Shown: positions 8,250 to 16,516 of the stretch, piece after piece
Layout of the letters: every line of letters starts with the position of its first letter
How positions within the stretch are numbered: the stretch's first letter is position 1
NCBI GenBank assembly: GCA_900635495.1
Contig: LR134136.1
Coordinates: 2,790,001-2,854,000, forward strand
DNA length: 64,000 nucleotides
Reading direction: 5' to 3'
DNA from: Atlantibacter hermannii
Lineage (GTDB): Bacteria; Pseudomonadota; Gammaproteobacteria; Enterobacterales; Enterobacteriaceae
The notes under the pieces: model-generated
Told to the model about the DNA's origin: nothing
Database searches by the model: none
Seen by the model: only the letters and a program-made list of their open reading frames with translations
Translations under genes and position numbers: made by a program

Positions 8250-10184
8250 TTAAGGTTTGCTTTTTATGATGTTTTGCCCGGATACCGGCTCCCCGCGCCG
8301 CTGCATCACCACCAGGGCGATCAGCGCGGCGACCAGTAAAGCGGCCTGCGGTAACAAGGTTTCGACATAGGGGTAGATGCCAAGCCAGCCGATTTCCGGC
8401 ATGCCAGGCAGTAACGTAGGCTGGAACAGTTTGCCTTCAATCAGCTCCAGTACCCCTTTCCCGGCGAAGACAAACGCCATCAGGTACATAAAGCTGCCGG
8501 TAAACATAAAGAACGGCTTCAGCGGCAGTTTGACCACCGAATAACGCATCACCAGCCAGGCCACCAGCAACAGTACGCAGCCGATAGCGAATCCGGCGAG
8601 GATCGCCAGATGACCGGAGACATTGCTGGCGTCACCCACCAGCGCGTAGTAGAACAGCACGGTTTCCGCGCCTTCGCGATAGACCGCCAGGAAACTGGTC
8701 ATCCACAGGCCAATCAGCGAACCGCGGCTCAGGGAGTGAGAGAGTTTGCCTTCGAGCCAGGCCTTCCAGTGGCGCGCTTCCACTTTGGATAGCAGCCAGT
8801 AGCTCATGGAGAACAGCATAAACACGGCGATCAGCATGGTGACGCCTTCCAGCAGTTCGCGGCTCGCACCGGAGTTGGTGAACAGCAACTGGAAGATCAC
8901 CGCCGTGATCACGCTGCACACCAGCGCCACGACAACCGACTGGCGGATTAACGGCAGTTTGTCCTGATGGTTATTTTTCACCATATACGCCACGATGGCG
9001 GCCACGATGAGCAGCGCTTCCAGCCCTTCACGCACGATGATCATCAGGCTGTACAGCAACAGGCTCCACTGGGTTTTCTCGCCCTCGCCAAGCAGTGAGA
9101 CTGCTTTTTGCAGATCCTGCGCCAGCGCCTGCGCTTCGGCGTTGAGCGCCGCTTGCGGCTGCCCGGCTTTCATCAGGCTGACCAGGCGGGTGAAGTGTCC
9201 TTCGAGCTGGGTTTTAAAGGCCACGTCGCGGGAGCCCACTTTGTTCTCCATGCCGCTGGCTTCGAACAGATCGAAATAGGTGTCCTGCACCGCCATCATG
9301 CCGTCCTGCACGTTGCCGTCGCTGTAGACGGCGATGGCTTCCTTCAGGCTGCTGTTGATGCTGGCGGTGATTGTGCCCCAGTCGGCCTGATCCGAGTTCG
9401 CGGTTTTCGCCGCTGGCGCAGCGCCGTTTTGCGGCGCGCTGACGGCCTGGGTGTCGCGGGTCGTCGGCAGGCCGGGAAGCACATCCTCAATATCCTGCAA
9501 CAGGGTGGTCACGCCATAGGCGACGTCGTTCAGATTGTCCGGTTTCGCGGTCAGGCTGATAAGCGTGGTGAACTGTTGGTTAATGGCGGCGGCCTGTTGC
9601 GCAGAACGGTTTTTGCGCACCGACATTTCCATTTCTGAATTTTTGAAGCCCTGATAATGCGCCTGCTGAACGCTCTGACTGGCGGCCGCGTACTGCCCTT
9701 CCTGATACTGCGTGACCGCCTGGGCCAGCAGATCGTCAATGGTCTGGAAACTTTGCTGCCAGTAATGGGCAATGTCGCCGTTGGAGTAGGCGTCGTGTTG
9801 CTGTTCCGCCACCAGTTTGTGGCCGCCGTCCAGCACCGGCTCAACCTGGTCCAGTTCGTTCTTCAGCCAGTCGATTTTGCCCTGCACGTCGGTGACCGGT
9901 TTCCCCTCGCCGATCATCTGGCGAATTTCGCCGAATGCGCTCTCCATCTGGTAGCTTTTTTGCGCAGAAATATTAATGCGGATCGGGCCTTCAAGATTTT
10001 CAAATACCTCGAAATAGGCCATCTGCACTTCGCGGCGGGCGTCATTGACATTCTGCTGTTGATACAGCGCGGCGGTCTTATCGAGGCGCGTTTTAATGTC
10101 GTTGATATAAGGAGAGTAATGGGTCGCTGACCACGCCAGCGTGCTGAATAATAAACCGCAAATGGCAATGAGGAATGAACGCAT
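8250..10184 (-). CDS. fetM: FTR1-family iron permease (FetM-like)
   Basis: A 644-residue protein: signal peptide, a periplasmic domain of about 360 residues, then a seven-segment FTR1 membrane domain. The two iron-transport REGxE motifs are present: REGLEALL after the first C-terminal membrane segment and REGAETVLFYY further on. Length and layout match FetM of uropathogenic E. coli and Cj1658 of C. jejuni. It is the first gene of an eight-gene operon, and takes up ferrous iron with P19. The ATG at 10184 is the natural start, followed by a clear signal peptide (MRSFLIAICGLLF). A Fur site lies about 30 bases upstream. Confidence 0.87.
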   Translation of the reverse strand: MRSFLIAICGLLFSTLAWSATHYSPYINDIKTRLDKTAALYQQQNVNDARREVQMAYFEVFENLEGPIRINISAQKSYQMESAFGEIRQMIGEGKPVTDVQGKIDWLKNELDQVEPVLDGGHKLVAEQQHDAYSNGDIAHYWQQSFQTIDDLLAQAVTQYQEGQYAAASQSVQQAHYQGFKNSEMEMSVRKNRSAQQAAAINQQFTTLISLTAKPDNLNDVAYGVTTLLQDIEDVLPGLPTTRDTQAVSAPQNGAAPAAKTANSDQADWGTITASINSSLKEAIAVYSDGNVQDGMMAVQDTYFDLFEASGMENKVGSRDVAFKTQLEGHFTRLVSLMKAGQPQAALNAEAQALAQDLQKAVSLLGEGEKTQWSLLLYSLMIIVREGLEALLIVAAIVAYMVKNNHQDKLPLIRQSVVVALVCSVITAVIFQLLFTNSGASRELLEGVTMLIAVFMLFSMSYWLLSKVEARHWKAWLEGKLSHSLSRGSLIGLWMTSFLAVYREGAETVLFYYALVGDASNVSGHLAILAGFAIGCVLLLVAWLVMRYSVVKLPLKPFFMFTGSFMYLMAFVFAGKGVLELIEGKLFQPTLLPGMPEIGWLGIYPYVETLLPQAALLVAALIALVVMQRRGEPVSGQNIIKSKP

Positions 10185-10212
10185 GGTGAATACGGTACGC
10201 CCTGATAATCTT

Positions 10213-10231
10213 AATAATAGTCATTATCATT
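10213..10231 (-). promoter_or_regulatory. Candidate Fur box of the iron-uptake operon
   Basis: AATAATAGTCATTATCATT closely matches the Fur 19-mer GATAATGATAATCATTATC on either strand. It lies just upstream of the FTR1 gene, as expected for an iron-repressed promoter. The surrounding 310-base divergent region (10185-10494) is otherwise AT-rich and shows no further gene; it must also hold the promoter of the flavin monooxygenase gene. Confidence 0.72.
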
Positions 10232-10494
10232 ACCTGTTTTGTCAGCTTTTGTACATGATTAAAATCATAGAAATGACAAATATTGACGTTGCTTTTCAAA
10301 AAGCGCCGTGAATATAAGCGAAGTGATAACGTTTTAAGCTAAACGCTGTTTTTTTCATCGCCCTGCCCTGACTCCCACTCCTTTCCCATTTTCCGGCAAT
10401 TGAATTGAAGTATTGATATTTCATTTTCAAATCTGCGCAACGTTATGCTCTCAAAACGTTAACAAATACCTTTGCGAACAGGATGGAGAGACTC

Positions 10495-11842
10495 ATGACC
10501 AGACAAATTAAACTTGGCGCATTTCTTCCGGGCGGTGGTCAACATGTGTCAGCCTGGCGTCATCCCGATCAACCCGCTGATGGGGCGACCAGTTTTGAAT
10601 TCCATAAACAACTGGCGCTGACTGCGGAACGCGGCCTGTTTGACGCCTACTTTCTGGCTGATGGCCTGGCGATACCTGCCAAAGGCGGCACCGAAGGCGG
10701 CCGGGCGAAAATCGCCGGATTCGAACCGGTGACGCTGTTTTCCGCACTGGCACCGCTCACCAAACATATCGGCTTTATTGCCACCGCCTCCACCACCTAT
10801 GAAGAGCCCTACAACACGGCGCGTAAATTCGCCTCGCTGGATCTGATTTCCCAGGGCCGTGCCGGGGTGGAATGTGGTGACCACCGCCACCGAAGCGGCA
10901 GCGGTAAATTTCAATCTTGACCAGCAGCATCCTCATGATTACCGCTACGCACGAGCGCAAGAGCACGTAGAGGTGGTGAAAAAGCTGTGGGACAGCTTTG
11001 AAGATGATGCCTTTATTCGTGATAAAGCCTCCGGACAGTTTATTGACCCCGACAAAGTGCATACCGCCGATCACGTGGGTAAATACTTTAAAGTGAAAGG
11101 CCCGCTGAATGTGCCGCGTTCTCCCCAGGGTCACCCGGTGATCGTCCAGGCAGGACAATCGGAAAATGGCCGTGAACTGGCGGCCGCCAGCGCCGAAGTG
11201 ATCTTCACGTCGCACCAGCATCTTTCCAGCGCCCAGGCGTTTTACCGCGACATTAAATCCCGCGCCAGAGCACTGGGCCGCCGCCCGGAACATATTCTGG
11301 TGATGCCGGGCGTGGCGCCGTTTGTGGGCCGCACCGAGGAAGAGGCCCGGGAAAAATATCGCAGCCTGACATCGCTCATTCTGGAAGAAGACGGGCTGGC
11401 CCTGCTTAACGGCCTGACCGGCGGTACCCTGAACCTTGCCGATTACGATCCTGATGGCCCGCTGCCGCCGCTGCCCGCAACGGAGGGTATGAAGTCGCGC
11501 CAGGCGCTGATCCGCCAGATCGCCGACGAGCACCAGTTTACGATTCGCGAACTGTACCAGTGGATTGCCACCGCGCGCGGTCATTTCACCGTTGTCGGAA
11601 CCGCCGAACAGGTCGCCGATACCCTCCAGGAATGGTTTGAAAACGAAGCCGCCGACGGTTTCAACATCCTGCCGCCGTATCTGCCGGGCGCGCTGAACGA
11701 TTTTATCGATCTGGTGATCCCCGAACTGCAAAAGCGTGGCCTGTTCCGCACCGCGTATGAAGGCACCACCCTGCGCGAAAACTTAGGGCTGCCGCATCCG
11801 GTCAACCGCTATTCGATTCTGCGCAACAGCAAAGTGGCATAA
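10495..11842 (+). CDS. LLM-family FMN-dependent monooxygenase (NtaA/SnaA/DszA type; one frameshift in this sequence)
   Basis: The corrected protein is about 448 residues, the usual length for the NtaA/SnaA/DszA group of two-component flavin monooxygenases, which take FMNH2 from a separate reductase. Family hallmarks include the start IKLGAFLPGGGQH, a GRAGWNVVTT stretch and the N-(A/D)RAQEHVEVVKKLW segment. The frame breaks in the run CCGGGG near 10864 where one G is extra; removing it gives RAGWNVVTT. I chose ATG at 10495, preceded by GGAG. With the SsuABC-like transporter that follows, it probably releases sulfur or nitrogen from an imported organic compound; the substrate is unknown. No reductase gene is adjacent. 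Confidence 0.83.
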
Positions 11843-11852
11843 GGGGGTCAAA

Positions 11853-12693
11853 ATGACTGATTTCAGTAAGGTATGGGTACGACCACGGGCCCGTAGCCCG
11901 GGCGTCCAGGCTGGCCGTTGCCGGGAAATGGCGTCACCGTGCGCTGGCCTTCACCGCCGATTACGGTCTGCTGGCGCTTTTCTTCGCGGGCTGGCAAATC
12001 GCCAGCTCCCAGGGTTGGCTGAATCCGGCGGTGATCCCGCCGCTGGATAATATCGTTATCGCCTTGTGGAACGGTATCAGCTCGGGCGCGCTGCTGGATG
12101 ATATCGCCATCAGCCTGCAACGCGCCGGTCTGGCGTTCTTCTCGGCGGTGGCAATCGGGATCCCGCTCGGGCTGTTTATGGGGCAAATCCGCCCGCTGGA
12201 GCGGGCGCTGGACCCGTTATTGCAGCTGTTCCGCCAGACATCAGCCCTGGCGCTGTATCCGGTGTTCATTCTGCTGTTCGGGTTGGGTGAAAGTTCCAAG
12301 GTGTTCGTGATCTTCTGGGCCGCGCTGTTTCCGGTGCTGCTGGCTACCATCAGCGGCGTCAAAGAGGTGGACCCAAAACTGCTGGAGATGGCGAAAACCT
12401 TCGGCGCGCGGCGGTTGACGGTCTTCCGTCGGGTGATCGTCCCCGCGTCGGTGCCGTCGATCTTCGTCGGGCTGCGCCTGTCTGCCACAACCGCCCTGCT
12501 GCTGCTGATTGCCGCCGAGATGATCGGTGCCAACAAAGGCATCGGCTTCCAGGTAATGAATGCGCAATACAACTTCCAAATCCCCATGATGTTCGCCGCT
12601 ATTTTTCTGCTGGCTTTTTTAGGGCTGATGGCGAACCGCATTCTGGTTCTGCTGCAACGCCGTTTGTGTCGCTGGAATACCCATAACCAGTAA
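11853..12693 (+). CDS. SsuC/TauC-like ABC transporter permease (one frameshift in this sequence)
   Basis: The corrected protein has about 279 residues with six membrane segments and the permease loop EMAKTFGARRLTVFRRVIVPA, the EAA motif that contacts the ATPase. The ATG at 11853 begins MTDFSKVWVRPRARS; one extra C near 11897 shifts the frame, and removing it continues RASRLAVAGKWRHRAL into the long downstream frame. It belongs to the nitrate/sulfonate/taurine branch of ABC importers and lies between the monooxygenase gene and the binding-protein gene. Confidence 0.82.
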
Positions 12694-12742
12694 AACCACC
12701 GTTCACTTTTCGTACCTTGTTGCACTTTTTGGGAATTCAAAC

Positions 12743-13702
12743 ATGAAAAAACGCCTCGCCTTCATCGCCGCGCTCGCTTTTGCCAGCGTCAGTTTTTCTT
12801 CTCTGGCCCAGGACACCGTCACGTTGCGCTATCTGGCCAGCTATGGCGGTATTTCCGCCCATGAACTGGCTGACGCGCTGGGTTATTTCAAAGGAACCGG
12901 CGTGACGCTTGAAAATAAAGGCTACGCCAGCGGCGGCCCGGAATCGCTGTTCGCGCTGGCGTCCGGCAGCGTGGATATCGGTTCTGCCGCCACCCCGGCG
13001 GTGCTGAACGCCATCGCCAGCGGTAACAAATTCGTCGCCGCCTACCCGACAAACGGCATCGATAACACCACGAAGTCCATCTTTTATGTGCGCGAAGACA
13101 GCCCAATCAGGAGCGTGAAGGATCTGGCCGGGAAATCCGTCGCCATCAATACCCTGGGCGCGCATCTGGATTACACCCTGCGGGAAGCCCTGCGCCAGGC
13201 GGGCTTGCCGCAAAACGCCGCGAAGCCGGTGGCGGTCCCCGGTCCGCAGCTTGAGCAAGTGCTGCGTTCCGGTCAGGTGGATGTGGCGGCGTTCGGTTAC
13301 TGGCAAACCACCTTTGAAGGCGTGGCCCGCAGCCACGGCGGCCTGCGCCCGGTATTTAACGATACGGACGTATTAGGCGAGATCGCAGGCGGGTTTACCG
13401 TACTGCGTGAAGATTTCGTTAAAGAGCATCCCGATGCGGCGAAAACCTTCGTCCGGGAGTCGGCCCGCGCACTGGATTACGCCCGCGAGCATCCCCAGGA
13501 AGTGCGCGACATCATGGCGAAAGAGCTGAAAGCGCGCGGTGAAAACCCTGACGTGGCCCGCTACTTTACCGGCTACGGGGTAAGGCCCGGCGGTCATGCA
13601 GAGGACCGCGATGTTCAGTACTGGATCGACATCCTTGAGCGCGACGGCGCACTGGGCAAAGGTCAGATCCAGGTCACCCACGTTTTATTCAATGCCCAGT
13701 GA
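12743..13702 (+). CDS. SsuA/TauA-like periplasmic substrate-binding protein
   Basis: A 319-residue protein with a signal peptide (MKKRLAFIAALAFASVSFSS, cleavage near residue 22) and an aliphatic-sulfonate-type binding-protein fold (NMT1/SsuA family): LRYLASYGGISAHELADALGYF at the start of the mature part, and GPQLEQVLRSGQVDVAAFG in the middle. It delivers ligand to the permease and ATPase encoded on either side. The gene order monooxygenase, permease, binding protein, ATPase points to organosulfur compounds, but an amine or another ester cannot be excluded. Confidence 0.83.
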   Translation: MKKRLAFIAALAFASVSFSSLAQDTVTLRYLASYGGISAHELADALGYFKGTGVTLENKGYASGGPESLFALASGSVDIGSAATPAVLNAIASGNKFVAAYPTNGIDNTTKSIFYVREDSPIRSVKDLAGKSVAINTLGAHLDYTLREALRQAGLPQNAAKPVAVPGPQLEQVLRSGQVDVAAFGYWQTTFEGVARSHGGLRPVFNDTDVLGEIAGGFTVLREDFVKEHPDAAKTFVRESARALDYAREHPQEVRDIMAKELKARGENPDVARYFTGYGVRPGGHAEDRDVQYWIDILERDGALGKGQIQVTHVLFNAQ

Positions 13703-13710
13703 GGTCTGTG

Positions 13711-14481
13711 ATGACGAGCACAACCGCTATCCGCCGCGGCGAAGTGTCCGTGCAGCGCATGCATAAATCCTTTTCTCTCAACGGTGAGCCTTTCGACGTG
13801 TTTCGCGATGTGACGCTGCATATCCGTGCCGGGCAAAGCATCGCCATTGTCGGACCCAGTGGCTGCGGCAAGACCACGCTGCTGCGCATCCTCGCCGGGC
13901 TGGAGGAGCCCGACGCAGGTGAAGTGCTGATTGACGGTCACGCCGTGCACGGCCTGAGCCGCGAACGGGCGGTGATTTTTCAGGAGCCGCGCCTGCTGCC
14001 GTGGCTATCGGTGCTGGACAATGTCAGCTTTGGGCTCGATGTTCAGGGCGTACCCAAACGTGAGGCGCAGGCGCGTGCCCGTGAGGCGCTCGCGCTGGTC
14101 GGGCTTAGCGAGTTCGAAAATGCCTGGCCGCGCCAGTTGTCCGGCGGGATGGCCCAGCGCGTGGGTATCGCCAGAGCCCTAACCGTCCAGCCGGAAATTT
14201 TGCTGCTGGATGAGCCGCTGGGGGCGCTGGACGCCATGACAAAAATCACCATGCAGGAAGAGCTGGCGCGCATCTGGGCCGAAGAAAACGTGACCATGAT
14301 TTTAGTCACGCACGATCTGGAAGAAGCGATTTATCTTGCCGATCGGGTTCTGGTGTTGCCGAAGCATAAAGGCGGGGAAATCCGCTTTATTGACGTGACC
14401 CTGCCGCGCCCACGCCAGCGGAGCCAGCGCGAATTCGTGGCGCTCCGCCAGCAGTTAATGGCGGAATTTGGTTTGCACTGA
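13711..14481 (+). CDS. SsuB/TauB-like ABC transporter ATP-binding protein
   Basis: A 256-residue ATPase with Walker A GPSGCGKTT at about residues 50-58, signature LSGGMAQRV, Walker B ILLLDEPLGALD and switch His in VTHD. It belongs to the nitrate/sulfonate/taurine branch. ATG at 13711 is preferred over an upstream GTG at 13699 because a GAGG lies 7 bases before it. It starts 8 bases after the binding-protein gene and closes the four-gene unit, which ends at a clear terminator. Confidence 0.87.
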   Translation: MTSTTAIRRGEVSVQRMHKSFSLNGEPFDVFRDVTLHIRAGQSIAIVGPSGCGKTTLLRILAGLEEPDAGEVLIDGHAVHGLSRERAVIFQEPRLLPWLSVLDNVSFGLDVQGVPKREAQARAREALALVGLSEFENAWPRQLSGGMAQRVGIARALTVQPEILLLDEPLGALDAMTKITMQEELARIWAEENVTMILVTHDLEEAIYLADRVLVLPKHKGGEIRFIDVTLPRPRQRSQREFVALRQQLMAEFGLH

Positions 14482-14506
14482 TCGTCTTTTTCACGTGACA
14501 TGTCAG

Positions 14507-14530
14507 GCCCTGCTCCGTCAGGGCTTTTTT
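14507..14530 (+). terminator. Rho-independent terminator after the SsuABC-like operon
   Basis: GCCCTG CTCCGT CAGGGC followed by six T, 25 bases after the ATPase stop codon. Confidence 0.85.
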
Positions 14531-14664
14531 ACACCGTCCAGTTAATTTGCCTGTAAGCCTCAGATTTGACACTTCATGTTCATCGCTTCGCCGATATTCG
14601 TCTAAGGTTTTTCTATGGCTGTTTTCAGCTCCCGCGCTGAACGCCCTACGATGGAGAATCATTG

Positions 14665-16515
14665 ATGACAAATTCAGCTATGCGCCAACCCCGTACCCTG
14701 TTGTTCGCTGTTCAACTTGCGCTGGGCAGCGCATTCTTACTTTTCGGTCCGCATGCCGCGATGGCGGAGGATCAGCCTAAAAATACCGTTCAGTCCCCTG
14801 ATATTCTGCTGGGCCCGCTGTTTAGCGATGTGCAAAGCGCCAAACTGTTCCCCGATCAGAAAACCTTTGCCGATGCGGTGCCAAAAAGCGATCCGTACAT
14901 GATCCTCGCGGACTACCGCATGCAGCGCAATCAGTCGGGCTTCGACCTGCGTCACTTTGTGGACCTGAATTTCGACCTGCCCAAAGCCGGCGAGAAATAC
15001 GTGCCACCGGCGGATCAAAATCTCCGTGAGCATATCGACGGGCTGTGGCCGGTGCTGACTCGCACCACCGATAAAGCCGCGAAATGGGATTCGCTGCTGC
15101 CGCTGCCGGAGTCCTATGTGGTGCCGGGCGGGCGCTTCCGCGAGGTCTATTACTGGGACAGCTACTTCACCATGCTGGGCCTGGCGGAGAGCGGACACTG
15201 GGACAAAATCGAAGATATGGTGAAGAACTTCGCTTATGAGATCGATACCTGGGGCCATATCCCGAACGGCAACCGCAGTTACTATCTGAGCCGCTCGCAA
15301 CCGCCGTTTTTCTCGCTGATGGTGGAACTGCTGGCGACCCATGATAAAGAAGCACTGAAGACCTTCCAGCCGCAATTGACGAAGGAGTATCAATACTGGA
15401 TGGAAGGCGGCGACAGCCTGGCTCCGGGCAGCGCCAGCAAGCGCGTGGTGAAACTGCAAAACGGCGCGCTGCTTAACCGCTACTGGGATGACCGCGATAC
15501 GCCACGTCCCGAATCCTGGCTGGACGACGTGACCACCGCGAAAAACAACCCGGATCGCCCGGCAACCGAAATCTATCGCGATCTGCGCGCCGGGGCCGCG
15601 TCGGGGTGGGATTTCAGTTCCCGCTGGATGGATAACCCTGAGCAGCTCGGCTCTATTCACACCACCTCTTTCATTCCGGTGGATTTGAACGCGCTGATGT
15701 ATCAGATGGAAAAAACGCTTTCCCACGCCAGCAAGGCGACAGGCGACGAAGCTGGCGCGGCACGCTATGACAAACTCGCCAGCCAGCGCCAGCAGGCCAT
15801 GGAATCGACATTGTGGAATGACAAGAAAGGCTGGTACGCCGATTACGATATGCGCCGCAAAGCGGTGAGCGATTCCTTAACCGCCGCGGCCCTGTACCCG
15901 TTGTTCGTTAAGGCTGCCGCGCAGGATCGCGCCGATAAGGTGGCCGCCGCGACGCAGGCGCAGTTGCTGAAAGCGGGCGGCGTGCTGACCACGACGGTGA
16001 ACACCGGTCAACAGTGGGACGCGCCGAACGGCTGGGCGCCCTTGCAGTGGATTGCCGCCGTGGGGCTGGAGAACTATGGTCATGACGATTTATCGATGGA
16101 AGTGACCTGGCGATTCCTGACCAACGTTCAGCACACCTACGATCGTGAGAAGAAGCTGGTGGAAAAATATGATGTCACGACCACCGGCACCGGCGGTGGC
16201 GGCGGTGAATATCCGTTACAGGATGGTTTTGGCTGGACCAATGGCGTGACGCTGAAGATGCTGGATAAGCTGTGCGAGGCGCAGAAGCCCTGTGATAGTG
16301 TGCCGGCAACGCGGCCGGCTTCCGCGGTGAAGGCGGCGGAACCGCAGTCAGGGAGTGTGGGGAATGAGGAGCCTGGGAAGGTGATGACTCAGGAGTCAGG
16401 GAAAGTGATGGCGCCAGAGGGAGCGGCTCCGGAGAAAGCGGCGCCAGCGAAGGAAGCAGCGCCAGCGAAGGAAGCAGCGCCGGCTAAGGAAGCGGCGCCC
16501 GCTAGTGCGCAGTAA
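14665..16515 (+). CDS. treA: Periplasmic trehalase
   Basis: A 616-residue protein that splits trehalose into two glucose molecules in the periplasm. It has a signal peptide ending AMAED, and both trehalase signatures: PGGRFREVYYWDSYF and QWDAPNGWAPLQ, with the Gly-rich GTGGGGGEY stretch near the C-terminus. ATG at 14665 is preceded by GGAG. E. coli TreA has 565 residues; this one carries an extra C-terminal tail of about 50 residues rich in Ala, Pro, Glu and Lys, with KEAAPA-type repeats. The tail ends directly at repeat copy B. Catalytic domain function is certain; the role of the tail is unknown. Confidence 0.95.
   Translation: MTNSAMRQPRTLLFAVQLALGSAFLLFGPHAAMAEDQPKNTVQSPDILLGPLFSDVQSAKLFPDQKTFADAVPKSDPYMILADYRMQRNQSGFDLRHFVDLNFDLPKAGEKYVPPADQNLREHIDGLWPVLTRTTDKAAKWDSLLPLPESYVVPGGRFREVYYWDSYFTMLGLAESGHWDKIEDMVKNFAYEIDTWGHIPNGNRSYYLSRSQPPFFSLMVELLATHDKEALKTFQPQLTKEYQYWMEGGDSLAPGSASKRVVKLQNGALLNRYWDDRDTPRPESWLDDVTTAKNNPDRPATEIYRDLRAGAASGWDFSSRWMDNPEQLGSIHTTSFIPVDLNALMYQMEKTLSHASKATGDEAGAARYDKLASQRQQAMESTLWNDKKGWYADYDMRRKAVSDSLTAAALYPLFVKAAAQDRADKVAAATQAQLLKAGGVLTTTVNTGQQWDAPNGWAPLQWIAAVGLENYGHDDLSMEVTWRFLTNVQHTYDREKKLVEKYDVTTTGTGGGGGEYPLQDGFGWTNGVTLKMLDKLCEAQKPCDSVPATRPASAVKAAEPQSGSVGNEEPGKVMTQESGKVMAPEGAAPEKAAPAKEAAPAKEAAPAKEAAPASAQ
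16441..16500 (+). repeat. 18-bp in-frame tandem repeat in the treA tail
   Basis: Three to four copies of an 18-bp unit (GCGCCAGCGAAGGAAGCA, later copies altered) encode repeated APAKEA. The unit is a multiple of three and stays in frame, unlike the neighbouring 47-bp arrays. Confidence 0.8.
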
Positions 16516-16516
16516 G

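Noticed and set aside
12737..13336. Antisense open frame of 199 codons over the binding-protein gene
   Set aside because: The sense frame has a signal peptide and SsuA-family sequence; the antisense frame has no match.
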